Part shown: positions 1 to 7,952 of the stretch, piece after piece
How positions within the stretch are numbered: the first letter of the stretch is position 1
Layout: each line of letters opens with the position of its first letter
Source of the DNA: Micromonospora sediminimaris
GTDB taxonomy: Bacteria; Actinomycetota; Actinomycetes; Mycobacteriales; Micromonosporaceae
Assembly (NCBI GenBank): GCA_900112325.1
Contig: FOLJ01000001.1
Span: 248,001-312,000 of the forward strand
Length of the DNA: 64,000 nt
Direction: 5' to 3'
Made by a program: the position numbers and the translations under genes
Notes under the pieces: model-generated
What the model was told of the DNA's origin: nothing
The model's database searches: none
The model's input: only the letters and a program-made list of their open reading frames with translations

Positions 1-1
1 C

Positions 2-730
2 ATCGACCTGGTGGTGGTCGCCACCTGCACCTCGATCGACCGCAGCCCGAACGTGGCCTGCCGGGTGGCCGCCAAGCTGGGGATCAACGTCCCGGGGGCG
101 TTCGACGTGAACACCGCCTGCTCCGGCTTCGCGTACGCGCTGGGCACGGTCGACCACGCGATCCGCGCCGGCGCGTCCCGCAACGCCCTGGTGATCGGCG
201 CGGAGAAGCTGTCCGACTTCACCGACTGGACCGACCGCTCCACCTGCATCATCTTCGGTGACGGCGCGGGCGCGGCCGTGGTCACCGCTGCCGCCGAGGA
301 CGAGCCGGCGGGCGTCGGTCCGGTGGTCTGGGGCTCGGTGCCGGAGCGCGGCGACGCGGTACGCATCGAGGGTTGGCGGCCGTACGTCGCCCAGGAGGGT
401 CAGACGGTGTTCCGCTGGGCCACCACGGCACTGGCACCGCTCGCCCTACAGGCGTGCGAACGCGCCGGTGTCGACCCGTCGGAGCTGGCCGCCTTCGTCC
501 CGCACCAGGCCAACGCCCGGATCATCGACGGCATCGCGAAGCGGTTGAACATCCCACAGGCGATCATCGCGAAGGACATCGTCGAGTCCGGGAACACCTC
601 CGCGGCCAGCATTCCGCTGGCCCTGTCCAAGCTGGTGGAGCGTCGCGAGGTGCCCTCCGGCGCCCCGGTGCTGCTGTTCGGCTTCGGCGGCGGCCTGACC
701 TACGCCGGTCAGGTCGTCCGCTGCCCCTGA
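2..730 (+). CDS. fabH: 3-oxoacyl-ACP synthase III (partial, N-terminus outside window)
   Basis: C-terminal three quarters of FabH (KAS III), which condenses an acyl-CoA primer with malonyl-ACP to start fatty acid synthesis in the cytosol. The reading frame is open from base 2, so the true start lies upstream. All three catalytic residues are visible: Cys in NTACSGFAYAL, His in PHQANARIID and Asn in ESGNTSAAS. The glycine-rich end LLFGFGGGLTYAG is typical. It is followed 82 bp later by acpP and then fabF, the standard actinobacterial FAS II order, which argues for primary fatty acid synthesis rather than a polyketide pathway. Family proteins are about 310-330 residues, so roughly 70-90 residues are missing. 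Confidence 0.96.
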   Translation: MDLVVVATCTSIDRSPNVACRVAAKLGINVPGAFDVNTACSGFAYALGTVDHAIRAGASRNALVIGAEKLSDFTDWTDRSTCIIFGDGAGAAVVTAAAEDEPAGVGPVVWGSVPERGDAVRIEGWRPYVAQEGQTVFRWATTALAPLALQACERAGVDPSELAAFVPHQANARIIDGIAKRLNIPQAIIAKDIVESGNTSAASIPLALSKLVERREVPSGAPVLLFGFGGGLTYAGQVVRCP

Positions 731-812
731 TACCCCCACGGCGCGCAGCGCCGAGGAGCGACGGGTGGCGTCGCCGCCCGTCGAGAGAACCCGATGAGAG
801 GAACCCACCGCA

Positions 813-1052
813 ATGACCCGTGACGAGATCACCGCCGGCCTCGCCGAGATCCTCGAAGAGGTTGCCGGGGTGAACCCGGACGACGTGGCCGAGGGGAAGT
901 CCTTCACCGACGACCTGGACGTCGACTCGCTCTCCATGGTGGAGGTCGTGGTAGCCGCCGAGGAGAAGTTCGGCGTCAAGATCCCTGACAACGAGGTGCA
1001 GAACCTCAAGACCGTCGGGGACGCCGTGAGCTACATCGAGGCGCAGTCCTGA
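813..1052 (+). CDS. acpP: acyl carrier protein
   Basis: 79-residue acyl carrier protein that carries growing acyl chains between FAS II enzymes. The 4'-phosphopantetheine attachment serine is in DVDSLSMVE, preceded by the usual acidic FTDDLDVDS segment, and the protein is acidic throughout, as expected. A GAGAGGA ribosome binding site precedes the ATG. It lies between fabH and fabF, with only two bases between its stop codon and the fabF start, so the three genes are almost certainly one operon. Confidence 0.97.
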   Translation: MTRDEITAGLAEILEEVAGVNPDDVAEGKSFTDDLDVDSLSMVEVVVAAEEKFGVKIPDNEVQNLKTVGDAVSYIEAQS

Positions 1053-1054
1053 TC

Positions 1055-2281
1055 ATGAGTCGCATCGACGTCGTCGTCACCGGGCTCGGCGCGACCACCC
1101 CGCTGGGCGGGGACGTCGCGTCGACCTGGGACGCCATGCTCGCCGGCCGCTCCGGGGTGAGTTCGCTCGCCCAGGAGTGGGCCGCGCAACTGCCGGTCCG
1201 GATCGCCGCCCAGCTCGCGGTCGATCCGGCTGGCCTGCTGGACCGGGTGAAGCTGCGCCGGTTGGACCGTTCCGAGGCGATCGCGCTTATCGCCGCCCAC
1301 CAGGCCTGGTCGGATTCCGGCCTGGCCGACTCCGGGCTCGACCCGGAGCGGCTCGGCGTGAGCGTCGGCTCGGGCATCGGCGGGGCGCTGACCCTGCTCG
1401 CCCAGGACGACGTCCTGGAGGCGTCCGGTCCACGGCGGGTCTCCCCGCACACCATCCCGATGCTGATGCCGAACGGCCCGGCCGCCTGGGTCGGCCTGGA
1501 GTTGGGTGCCCGCGCGGGCGTGCACTCCGTGGCCAGCGCCTGCGCCACCGGCGCGGAGGCGATCGCGCTCGGTCTGGACATGATCCGTGCCGGCCGCGCC
1601 GACGTGGTGGTGGCCGGTGGCACCGAGGCGGTCATCCACCCGCTGCCGATCGCCGGCTTCTCCTCGATGCGGGCGATGTCGACCCGCAACGACGAGCCGG
1701 AGCGGGCCTCCCGCCCGTGGGACAAGGGCCGCGACGGCTTCGTACTCGGCGAGGGGGCCGGCGTCGTCGTGCTGGAGCGCGCCGATCACGCCGCCGCCCG
1801 AAATGCCCGGGTGTACGCGAGGCTCGCCGGCGCGGGCATCACCTCCGACGGCTTCGACATCGTCCAGCCGCACCCGGAGGGTGCCGGCGCGATCCGGGCG
1901 ATCGCGAAGGCGATCTCCGACGCGGACGTGGCCAAGTCCGACATCGTCCACGTCAACGCGCACGCCACCTCGACCCCGGTGGGCGACCTGGCGGAGATCA
2001 CCGCGTTGCGGGCAGCGCTGGGCGACCATCCGGTGCTCACCGCCACCAAGTCCATGTCCGGTCACCTGCTCGGCGCGGCCGGCGCACTGGAGTCGATCGC
2101 CACCATCCTGACTATCCGCGACAGCGTGGTGCCGCCGACGATCAACCTGGACGACCCGGACGACGGTCTCACCCTGGAGGTGGCGGCCAACAAGGCCCGG
2201 CACATGGACGTGCCCGCCGCGCTGAACAACTCGTTCGGCTTCGGCGGTCACAACGTGGCGCTGGTCTTCACCCGGCCCTGA
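1055..2281 (+). CDS. fabF: 3-oxoacyl-ACP synthase II
   Basis: 408-residue beta-ketoacyl-ACP synthase II, the elongating condensing enzyme of FAS II. The catalytic triad is visible: Cys163 in ASACATGAEA, His301 in VNAHATSTPVGD and His335 in KSMSGHLLGAAG. The glycine-rich C-terminal NNSFGFGGHN is also present. Full length for the family. The start two bases after the acpP stop fits operon translation. The presence of Cys, His and His excludes a chain-length-factor (KS-beta) role, where the Cys is lost. Confidence 0.97.
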   Translation: MSRIDVVVTGLGATTPLGGDVASTWDAMLAGRSGVSSLAQEWAAQLPVRIAAQLAVDPAGLLDRVKLRRLDRSEAIALIAAHQAWSDSGLADSGLDPERLGVSVGSGIGGALTLLAQDDVLEASGPRRVSPHTIPMLMPNGPAAWVGLELGARAGVHSVASACATGAEAIALGLDMIRAGRADVVVAGGTEAVIHPLPIAGFSSMRAMSTRNDEPERASRPWDKGRDGFVLGEGAGVVVLERADHAAARNARVYARLAGAGITSDGFDIVQPHPEGAGAIRAIAKAISDADVAKSDIVHVNAHATSTPVGDLAEITALRAALGDHPVLTATKSMSGHLLGAAGALESIATILTIRDSVVPPTINLDDPDDGLTLEVAANKARHMDVPAALNNSFGFGGHNVALVFTRP

Positions 2282-2295
2282 GCCGGCGCGGGTGT

Positions 2296-2327
2296 CGGGA
2301 AACCCGCCACGACCGCGGTGTTTCCCG
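2296..2327 (+). terminator. candidate hairpin after fabF
   Basis: Inverted repeat CGGGAAAC / GTTTCCCG with a 16-base loop just after the fabF stop. Moderate stem, no clear T tract. It may end the fab operon before the lipoprotein gene. Confidence 0.4.
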
Positions 2328-2430
2328 GCACTCCCGGACCGGCGAGCAGTGGTCTCTCCGACGACTTGACTTCCACTCGGGACACCGCTTTTGCTGGCTC
2401 CCTTGTCGATCACTGACGGGGGTTGGGTAC

Positions 2431-3060
2431 GTGGGACGACGGACGATCGCGGCGGCGCTGACCGTCGGGCTGCTCGCCGGGTGCGGCGGCACCGGGGAGG
2501 GTGCCGGCGGCGCGACCGGAGAGCCGTGGCACGACGAGGTGGCCGCCGCCGCACCCGCCGGCACGGTCGGCGCTGGTGCGCCCTGCCCGCTGCCGGTCAC
2601 CTTCGAGCTGGCCGAGGGCTGGGAGGCGGAGCCGATCGAGACATCGGACCCCACCGACGAGCTGGGTGACGCGGTCGCCGAGGCGCTGACCCGACGCGGC
2701 GGTTCGACCGTGCGCTGCGAGGTGGACGGCCGTGCGGTGGTACCGGGCTTCCTGCGGGTCTGGACGGCCGACGGCGCAGGCACCCCGGCCCGGCAGGCGT
2801 TGGAGGCGTTCGTCACCGCCGAACCGGAGTCGAGCGGCCAGCAGTACCGCGAGACCCGCGCCGGCGACCTCGACGTGGTGGAGGCAACCTGGCTCAGCCG
2901 ACGGGCGCTGACCGACTCCGACGTGCGGGAGTGGGCGTTGGCCGTGACGGTGGCCGACCGGACGGTCCTGGTCGAGGCGAGCAGCACCAGCCTCGGTGAG
3001 CCGCTCGACGTGCTGCCCGCGTACCGGCTGGCCCGCGACACCCTCGTCGCGGCACCCTGA
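2431..3060 (+). CDS. putative lipoprotein of unknown function
   Basis: 209-residue exported lipoprotein. The GTG start at 2431 gives a short basic N-terminus (GRR), a hydrophobic stretch and a lipobox LLAGC with Cys18 as the lipidated residue. After a Gly/Ala/Thr-rich linker, residues 45-209 form a mixed alpha/beta domain with Trp-rich strands and two further Cys residues (about 51 and 95) that could form a disulfide. I do not recognise the domain. The open frame extends far upstream through fabF, but only this start gives a signal sequence. It is oriented with the fab operon, 150 bp downstream, and may be separately transcribed. Confidence 0.82.
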   Translation: MGRRTIAAALTVGLLAGCGGTGEGAGGATGEPWHDEVAAAAPAGTVGAGAPCPLPVTFELAEGWEAEPIETSDPTDELGDAVAEALTRRGGSTVRCEVDGRAVVPGFLRVWTADGAGTPARQALEAFVTAEPESSGQQYRETRAGDLDVVEATWLSRRALTDSDVREWALAVTVADRTVLVEASSTSLGEPLDVLPAYRLARDTLVAAP

Positions 3061-3092
3061 CCCGAAGGGGCGCGGCCCCCGGCCCGGACGGG

Positions 3093-4826
3093 TCAGTCCG
3101 CGCAGGTGGTGGCGGGCAGCCCGGGCACCTTGACCGGGGAACGGCCCGTCGGACGGGTCTCGCCGGCAAGCACGTCGGCCAGCGCGGTCATCGAGGCCCG
3201 GCTTGACGAGTAGGTGGCCAGCAGCGTGGCCGACTTCGCTTCGGCCAGCACGTACGGGGTGTCCATGGCCACGGTGACGGCCGCGTCGCTCCGCAGGTCC
3301 TTCGCGCCGTCGCCGTAGCCGACCAGATGCACGACGGTGCCACCGCTGGGCACCACCTGCACGCCGGCCGAGGTCAGCGCCTCGGTCAACGCCGCCCGGG
3401 TGTGCGCCCGCCCGCCCGACGAGGTGACGGTCACCGGACCACGGACGCCGGTGGTGTCGCACCGGCCGCGCAGCACGGTCACCGCACCGGCGGCCAGTGC
3501 GTCGGCCGCCTCGCGATGTGCCGTCGCGCCCAGCGTGGACAACTCCGGTGCGGGTGCGTCGCCCAGGGTGAATTTCATGGTCAGCACGCGGGTGGCCGCC
3601 TCGACCAGCCGGCTGCGGGGCAGTGTGCCGTCGCGCAACGCGGTCAGCAGCCCCTCGTACGCCTGGCCGACGTGCGGCGGCATGAGGATCAGGTCGTTGC
3701 CGGCCTTCAGCGCCCGCACCGCCGCCTCACCGGGCGGGAAACGACGGGCCGGCGGCATGTTCATCCCGTCGGTGATCACCACGCCCTGGAAGCCGAGTTC
3801 CCCGCGCAGCACCTCGGTGAGCAGCTTGTACGAGAAGGTGGCGGCCACGCCCGGGTCGACCGAGCGCACGTCGAGGTGGGCGGACATCACGGCCAGCGCG
3901 CCGGCCTCGATGCCGGCGGAGAACGGCGGCCACGCCTCGGTCGCCAGCTTGGCCCGGGACTGCGGGAGCCGGGGCAGGTCCTTGTGCGAGTCGACGGCGC
4001 TGTGGCCGTGCCCCGGGAAGTGCTTGAGAGTGGCTGCCACCCCGGCGGTCTGCAACCCGCGTACCGCGCCGCCGACCTGGTCGGCCGCCCGCTGCGGATC
4101 CGAGCCGAACGAGCGGGACCCGATGACGGTGCTGCGCTTCACCAGCACGTCGGCCACCGGCGCGAAGTCGACGTTGATGCCCATGGCGGTCAGTTCGGTG
4201 CCGGCGGCACGCCAGGCGGCCTCGGTCAGGTCCGGGTCATCGGCGGCACCGGCACCGAGCGCGCTGGGCAGCATGGTGACCCCATCGGTGATCCGAGTGA
4301 CCACCCCGTACTCCTGGTCGGTGCCGATCAGGAAGGGCGCCGCGCCGGCGGGCAGCCGCCCGGCGGCCTCGCGCAGCCCGGTGGTGAGCCTGCGGACCTG
4401 CTTCGGGTTGTCGACGTTTGTCGTCTCCTGGTTGCCCTGGGTGGGGTCGTCCGCGCTGAAGCCCACCAGAATCAGCCCACCCAGGCGGTACTTCTCGACC
4501 ATTTCGGCGGGCGTGTCCACCCCGGCCAGCGCCCGGTTACCGGCCGCCGAACCGGAAGACACCTTCGTCGCGTGGTCGCCGTACGCGTACGGCATCAGCA
4601 CCTGGCCGACCAGGTCCTCGTCGGCAAGTTCGGCGACGAGGGCGGCGGCCCGGGTGGCCGGGTCCTCGGGCGGCACGCTCGACGGCGGCGCGGGCTCCGT
4701 GACCGGGGTCGAGGCGGGGCCCGCCGAGGGGCGTTGGCCGGCCTCGGAACAGCCGGCGACGAGCAGCGCGGTCACCAGGACGAGCGCGGTGGCGACGCGC
4801 CGAGGGGTAGTCGACACGCGGACCAT
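3093..4826 (-). CDS. glycoside hydrolase family 3 lipoprotein (NagZ-like)
   Basis: 577-residue lipid-anchored GH3 enzyme, probably a beta-N-acetylhexosaminidase or beta-glucosidase acting on cell-wall or environmental glycans outside the membrane. The N-terminus has a basic/hydrophobic signal and lipobox LVAGC with Cys26. The GH3 barrel is marked by GTDQEYG, KHFPGHGHS (near residue 267, the NagZ-type His loop) and ITDGMNM, whose Asp (about 349) is the expected nucleophile. A C-terminal GH3 alpha/beta sandwich follows (about 430-577). Unlike cytosolic Gram-negative NagZ (about 340 residues) it is long and exported, as in other Gram-positive NagZ-type enzymes. It is convergent with the lipoprotein gene. 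Confidence 0.9.
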   Translation of the reverse strand: MVRVSTTPRRVATALVLVTALLVAGCSEAGQRPSAGPASTPVTEPAPPSSVPPEDPATRAAALVAELADEDLVGQVLMPYAYGDHATKVSSGSAAGNRALAGVDTPAEMVEKYRLGGLILVGFSADDPTQGNQETTNVDNPKQVRRLTTGLREAAGRLPAGAAPFLIGTDQEYGVVTRITDGVTMLPSALGAGAADDPDLTEAAWRAAGTELTAMGINVDFAPVADVLVKRSTVIGSRSFGSDPQRAADQVGGAVRGLQTAGVAATLKHFPGHGHSAVDSHKDLPRLPQSRAKLATEAWPPFSAGIEAGALAVMSAHLDVRSVDPGVAATFSYKLLTEVLRGELGFQGVVITDGMNMPPARRFPPGEAAVRALKAGNDLILMPPHVGQAYEGLLTALRDGTLPRSRLVEAATRVLTMKFTLGDAPAPELSTLGATAHREAADALAAGAVTVLRGRCDTTGVRGPVTVTSSGGRAHTRAALTEALTSAGVQVVPSGGTVVHLVGYGDGAKDLRSDAAVTVAMDTPYVLAEAKSATLLATYSSSRASMTALADVLAGETRPTGRSPVKVPGLPATTCAD

Positions 4827-4887
4827 CCCACCAGTTCACCGCGTACCGGGCAACTCGACCGGGGCCCGGGTGGCCGGCCGGACCTGC

Positions 4888-5379
4888 CTATCCGACCCGG
4901 GTGAGCAGGGTCACCGGCGCACCGTCCCCGGCGTGGCGGTACGGCTCCAGTTCGGCGTCCCACGCGGTGCCGAGCGCCTTGTCGAGGGCGTGTGCCAGGG
5001 CCTCCGGCGCCCGCGCGCCAGCCATGATGCTGCGCAGCCGGTCCTCGCCGAGCTGGATGTCACCGGCCGCCCCCACGGTCGCCCGGAACAGGCCCCGGCC
5101 TGGCACGTGCATGAAGCGCTCGCCGTCGGCCCCGGGACTGGGTTCCTCGGTGACCTCGAAACGGATCATGGGCCACTGCCGGAGGGCAGCGGCCAACTCG
5201 GCGCCCGTTCCCGGGCTACCGGACCACCCGCACTCGGCCCGGCGGGCGCCGGGATCGACGGGCTGAGCCGTCCACTGCAGGTTGACCGGCGCGGCGAGGA
5301 CGCGCGCGATCGCCCACTCGACGTGCGAGCACACGGCGAGCGGGGTCGAGTGGACGTATACGACGCCACGCGTTGGCAC
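4888..5379 (-). CDS. DUF3145 family protein
   Basis: 163-residue cytosolic protein matching the actinobacterial DUF3145 family in length and sequence style (start MPTRGVVYVHSTP, a WAIARVLAAPV segment, basic end TLLTRVG). The function is unknown. In streptomycetes the family is typically encoded near the fab genes; here it is about 2.6 kb from fabF on the opposite strand. GTG start with a GGGAGG ribosome binding site five bases upstream. No signal peptide or membrane segment. Confidence 0.85.
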   Translation of the reverse strand: MPTRGVVYVHSTPLAVCSHVEWAIARVLAAPVNLQWTAQPVDPGARRAECGWSGSPGTGAELAAALRQWPMIRFEVTEEPSPGADGERFMHVPGRGLFRATVGAAGDIQLGEDRLRSIMAGARAPEALAHALDKALGTAWDAELEPYRHAGDGAPVTLLTRVG

Positions 5380-5684
5380 GGTGACCTCCCGGAGTGCGAG
5401 GTGCGTCTTCCCCTACGACCTCGCCCGATCCGGGCTTGTGGAACACATGATGACTGCTGTGACGGATGGTACGCCAGGGAATCGGAAAATCCGCCGCTCG
5501 GAATACCCGGACAGGTGACCGCGGTTCCACCTCGTGACGCCGCGATGACCAGCCGGCATCGTGGGTCGTGTACAGTTCCATCGGCGGCCTGTGCCGCGTA
5601 AGCCTCCGCGGGTCTCGCCTCTGACGGCCCCCGCAACAGCCCCCGGACGTTCCGTCCTCCGTACGTCTTGCAAGGAGTACCTCC
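5380..5684. other. intergenic region between divergent genes
   Basis: 305-bp region between the divergent DUF3145 gene and the small gene at 5685. It must hold both promoters. The segment around 5565-5580 (GTGTACAGTTCC) could be a -10 region for the rightward gene. Beyond the two ribosome binding sites at its ends I see no further clear structure. Confidence 0.5.
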
Positions 5685-6014
5685 GTGGCGAGCAACACCT
5701 CTAAGACCGCGCGCGCGTCAGTCCGGGCCGGCCAGGCTGGCCAGGGTGGCGCCCTCAGCGTGCTGGGCGAGTTCAAGTACGTGATCCCGCTCAACGGCGG
5801 CAAGCACGCCTACGTGCGGAACCTCACCAACGGCAGGACGGCGCACCTGCGCACCGACTCCGAGGCCTTCATCGAGGAGATCCGGGTGCTGGCTGCCGCC
5901 GGCCACGCCGCCAAGATCCGGGCCGAGCTCAACGGTCTCAACGCCGCCCACCCGGGTGACGGCTGGGACGCCACCGAGAAGCGCCTGGTCGAGGCCGGCG
6001 TCTTCGAGGCCTGA
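5685..6014 (+). CDS. small conserved hypothetical protein
   Basis: 109-residue soluble protein of unknown function, with a GTG start eight bases after a strong AAGGAG. The N-terminal 25 residues are Ala/Ser/Arg/Gly-rich and look disordered. The rest is a compact domain with two beta strands (GEFKYVIPLNGGKHAYVRN) followed by helices (FIEEIRVLAAAGHAAKIRAEL). It looks like a lineage-specific conserved protein. It ends just before a strong shared terminator. Confidence 0.8.
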   Translation: MASNTSKTARASVRAGQAGQGGALSVLGEFKYVIPLNGGKHAYVRNLTNGRTAHLRTDSEAFIEEIRVLAAAGHAAKIRAELNGLNAAHPGDGWDATEKRLVEAGVFEA

Positions 6015-6051
6015 TCGGCCGAGGGCGCCGCGCCCGCTGCGTACCACCTGT

Positions 6052-6084
6052 GAACGCCCGTCGGGTCGCCCCCGACGGGCGTTC
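6052..6084. terminator. bidirectional terminator hairpin
   Basis: Perfect 14-bp inverted repeat (GAACGCCCGTCGGG / CCCGACGGGCGTTC) with a 5-base loop, sited between two convergent genes, so it can serve both strands. Confidence 0.85.
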
Positions 6085-6090
6085 GCCGTC

Positions 6091-6747
6091 TCACGCCCGG
6101 TGCGGCGGATCCAGCAGGGCGACCTCGCCGGTGGCGAGGTCGTAGACGGCTCCGGTGACGGCGACCCGGCCGGCGGCCACCGGCGGCGCCAGCCTCGGGT
6201 CGGCGCGCAGCGCGGCCACGGTACGGACCACGTGCCGGCGGACCGCGAGGGGCAGCAGGTGCGGTTCGTCCATCCCCACCTCGGTGACGGCCGGCGTGAT
6301 CCGGTCGACCAGATGGGCCAGCGCGCCGGCCGGACGCCGGCCGGCACGCAGCGACTCGGCGGTCGCCTGCACCGCGCCGCACCGCTCGTGGCCCAGCACC
6401 ATCACCAGCGCTACGCCCAACACCTCCACCACGTACTCGATCGAACCCAGCACCGCCCGGTCCAGCACGTGCGCCCCGGTGCGGATGACACAGATCGAGC
6501 CGAACGTCTGGTCGAAGATCGCCTCCAACGGCACCCGCGAGTCGATGCAGCCCAGCACCACGGCGTACGGCTGCTGGTCGCCGGAGGCGGTCGCGGCCGC
6601 TGCGGTCACGTCGTGGCCGTGCACCGGTTGGCCGCTGACGAAGCGCCGGTTACCGGCGAGCAGTTCGGCCAGGGCCGCGCGCGGCGTGCCGCCGCGGGCC
6701 TGGCCGGCCAGCGCGGAACCGGCGGGTACTCCCCCCGTGGATGCCAT
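6091..6747 (-). CDS. beta-class carbonic anhydrase
   Basis: 218-residue beta-carbonic anhydrase, interconverting CO2 and bicarbonate in the cytosol. The zinc site is complete: Cys67 and the Asp69/Arg71 dyad in GCIDSRV, then His120 and Cys123 in GHERCGAV. The chosen ATG at 6747 (MASTGG) gives the family length and keeps the divergent promoter region free. GAGGAG abuts this ATG directly, which is tight spacing, and a longer GTG start at 6849 is possible. Divergent from the alpha/beta hydrolase gene. Confidence 0.92.
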   Translation of the reverse strand: MASTGGVPAGSALAGQARGGTPRAALAELLAGNRRFVSGQPVHGHDVTAAAATASGDQQPYAVVLGCIDSRVPLEAIFDQTFGSICVIRTGAHVLDRAVLGSIEYVVEVLGVALVMVLGHERCGAVQATAESLRAGRRPAGALAHLVDRITPAVTEVGMDEPHLLPLAVRRHVVRTVAALRADPRLAPPVAAGRVAVTGAVYDLATGEVALLDPPHRA

Positions 6748-6895
6748 CTCCTCAGCCTGGCCGGGCCGTCGCCCGGACAAAGCCGATCGACGAGATCTTC
6801 TCAACAGCCCGGTTGGCGTGTTGTCATGACGGGTAGCCGGTGTTACCACCGGGTATCCCCGGTGTTACGCATCCGTGCGCCGTGGGGAGGTGGCA

Positions 6896-7819
6896 ATGCC
6901 GGAGCCGACCGAGGTACGGCTGGGCGACGACGTACGCCTGCACGTGGAGACCACCGGCCCGACCGACGCCGAGGTGACCGCCGTGCTGCTGCACGGCTGG
7001 ACCCTGGACGGACGCAGTTGGCACCGGCAACTCGCCGCCCTCCGCGAGACGTTCGGCTCGGTCCGGGTGGTCACCTACGACGCGCGTGGGCACGGTCGGT
7101 CCAGCTGCATGGCGCTGCCCACGGCCACCCTGGCCCAACTGGGCGACGACCTGGCCGCAGTGCTGGACACGGTGGCGCCCACCGGCCCGGTGGTGCTGGT
7201 CGGCCACTCGATGGGCGGCATGACGATCATGGAGTACGCGCACCGCCACCCGGACCACTTCTCCCGACGCACCGCCGGTCTGGTCTTCGTCTCCACCACC
7301 GCCGAAGGGCACACCCACACCGTCTACGGCCTTTCTCCCCGGATCGCCCGGATCATCCGGCTGGCCGAAACCACCGGAGCCGGCGTTCTCGCCCGCTGCG
7401 GCGCCTGGCGACCGCCCCGGGCCCTGTTGCGCGCGCTCCGACCGAGCATCCGGTGGATGCTGTTCGGGGACAGCTGCGACGCCACGGACATCCGGCTGGT
7501 CACCTCGGCGGTGGCCCGCGCCTCGCTGCGGTCGATCGGCGGGTTCCGCGCCTCCATCGGCACCCAGCACCGGCTGGCGACGCTCACCGCGCTGGCTCAC
7601 CTGCCGGCGGCGGCGCTTGTCGGCGACCGGGACCGGCTCACCCCGCCGCCGTGTGCGCAGTCCATCGCCGCCGCGCTGCCCGCCACCGAGCTGACCGTCT
7701 GCCCCGGTGCCGGACACATGTTGATGATGGAGCGTCCCGAGGAGGTCAACGCCGCCCTGGCCGGCGTGTTGCGCCGGGTCCTCGATGACCTCCCGGCCGG
7801 GCAGCGCGTCCTCGGCTGA
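6896..7819 (+). CDS. alpha/beta hydrolase
   Basis: 307-residue alpha/beta-fold hydrolase of unknown substrate. Visible elements: oxyanion loop LLHGWTLDGRSW (residues 32-43), nucleophile elbow GHSMGGM with Ser105, acidic residue in VGDRDRLTPP (about 244) and catalytic His in GAGHMLMME (about 272). A cap domain lies at about 150-215. Start chosen at the ATG preceded by GGGGAGG (spacing 6), seven codons inside the longest frame. No signal peptide. Confidence 0.9.
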   Translation: MPEPTEVRLGDDVRLHVETTGPTDAEVTAVLLHGWTLDGRSWHRQLAALRETFGSVRVVTYDARGHGRSSCMALPTATLAQLGDDLAAVLDTVAPTGPVVLVGHSMGGMTIMEYAHRHPDHFSRRTAGLVFVSTTAEGHTHTVYGLSPRIARIIRLAETTGAGVLARCGAWRPPRALLRALRPSIRWMLFGDSCDATDIRLVTSAVARASLRSIGGFRASIGTQHRLATLTALAHLPAAALVGDRDRLTPPPCAQSIAAALPATELTVCPGAGHMLMMERPEEVNAALAGVLRRVLDDLPAGQRVLG

Positions 7820-7952
7820 CCGCCACCCGCTGCGGCCACGGTGCCCTGCCGCCGGGTCCGTCGCAGGTCGGCGAAGATCCGGGGGAAGCGCCCTGGGACG
7901 CGGGGCGTAATCTCGTGCGGTTGGCCGGGCGGCGTCACGAGGAGAGCGAGCG

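Noticed and set aside
2..2281. Type II polyketide synthase minimal set (KS, CLF, ACP)
   Set aside because: There is one complete KAS II with Cys-His-His, a FabH and one ACP in FAS II order, with no CLF, cyclase or tailoring genes.
1031..2554. Long minus-strand frame (507 codons) across fabF and the lipoprotein gene
   Set aside because: It is an antisense shadow caused by GC-rich third positions; the plus strand encodes an unmistakable fabF, and the antisense product is Arg/Gly-rich with no motif.
3327..5601. Very long plus-strand frames opposite the GH3 gene
   Set aside because: Their translations are Arg/Pro/Ser-rich shadows; the minus strand shows full GH3 and DUF3145 features.
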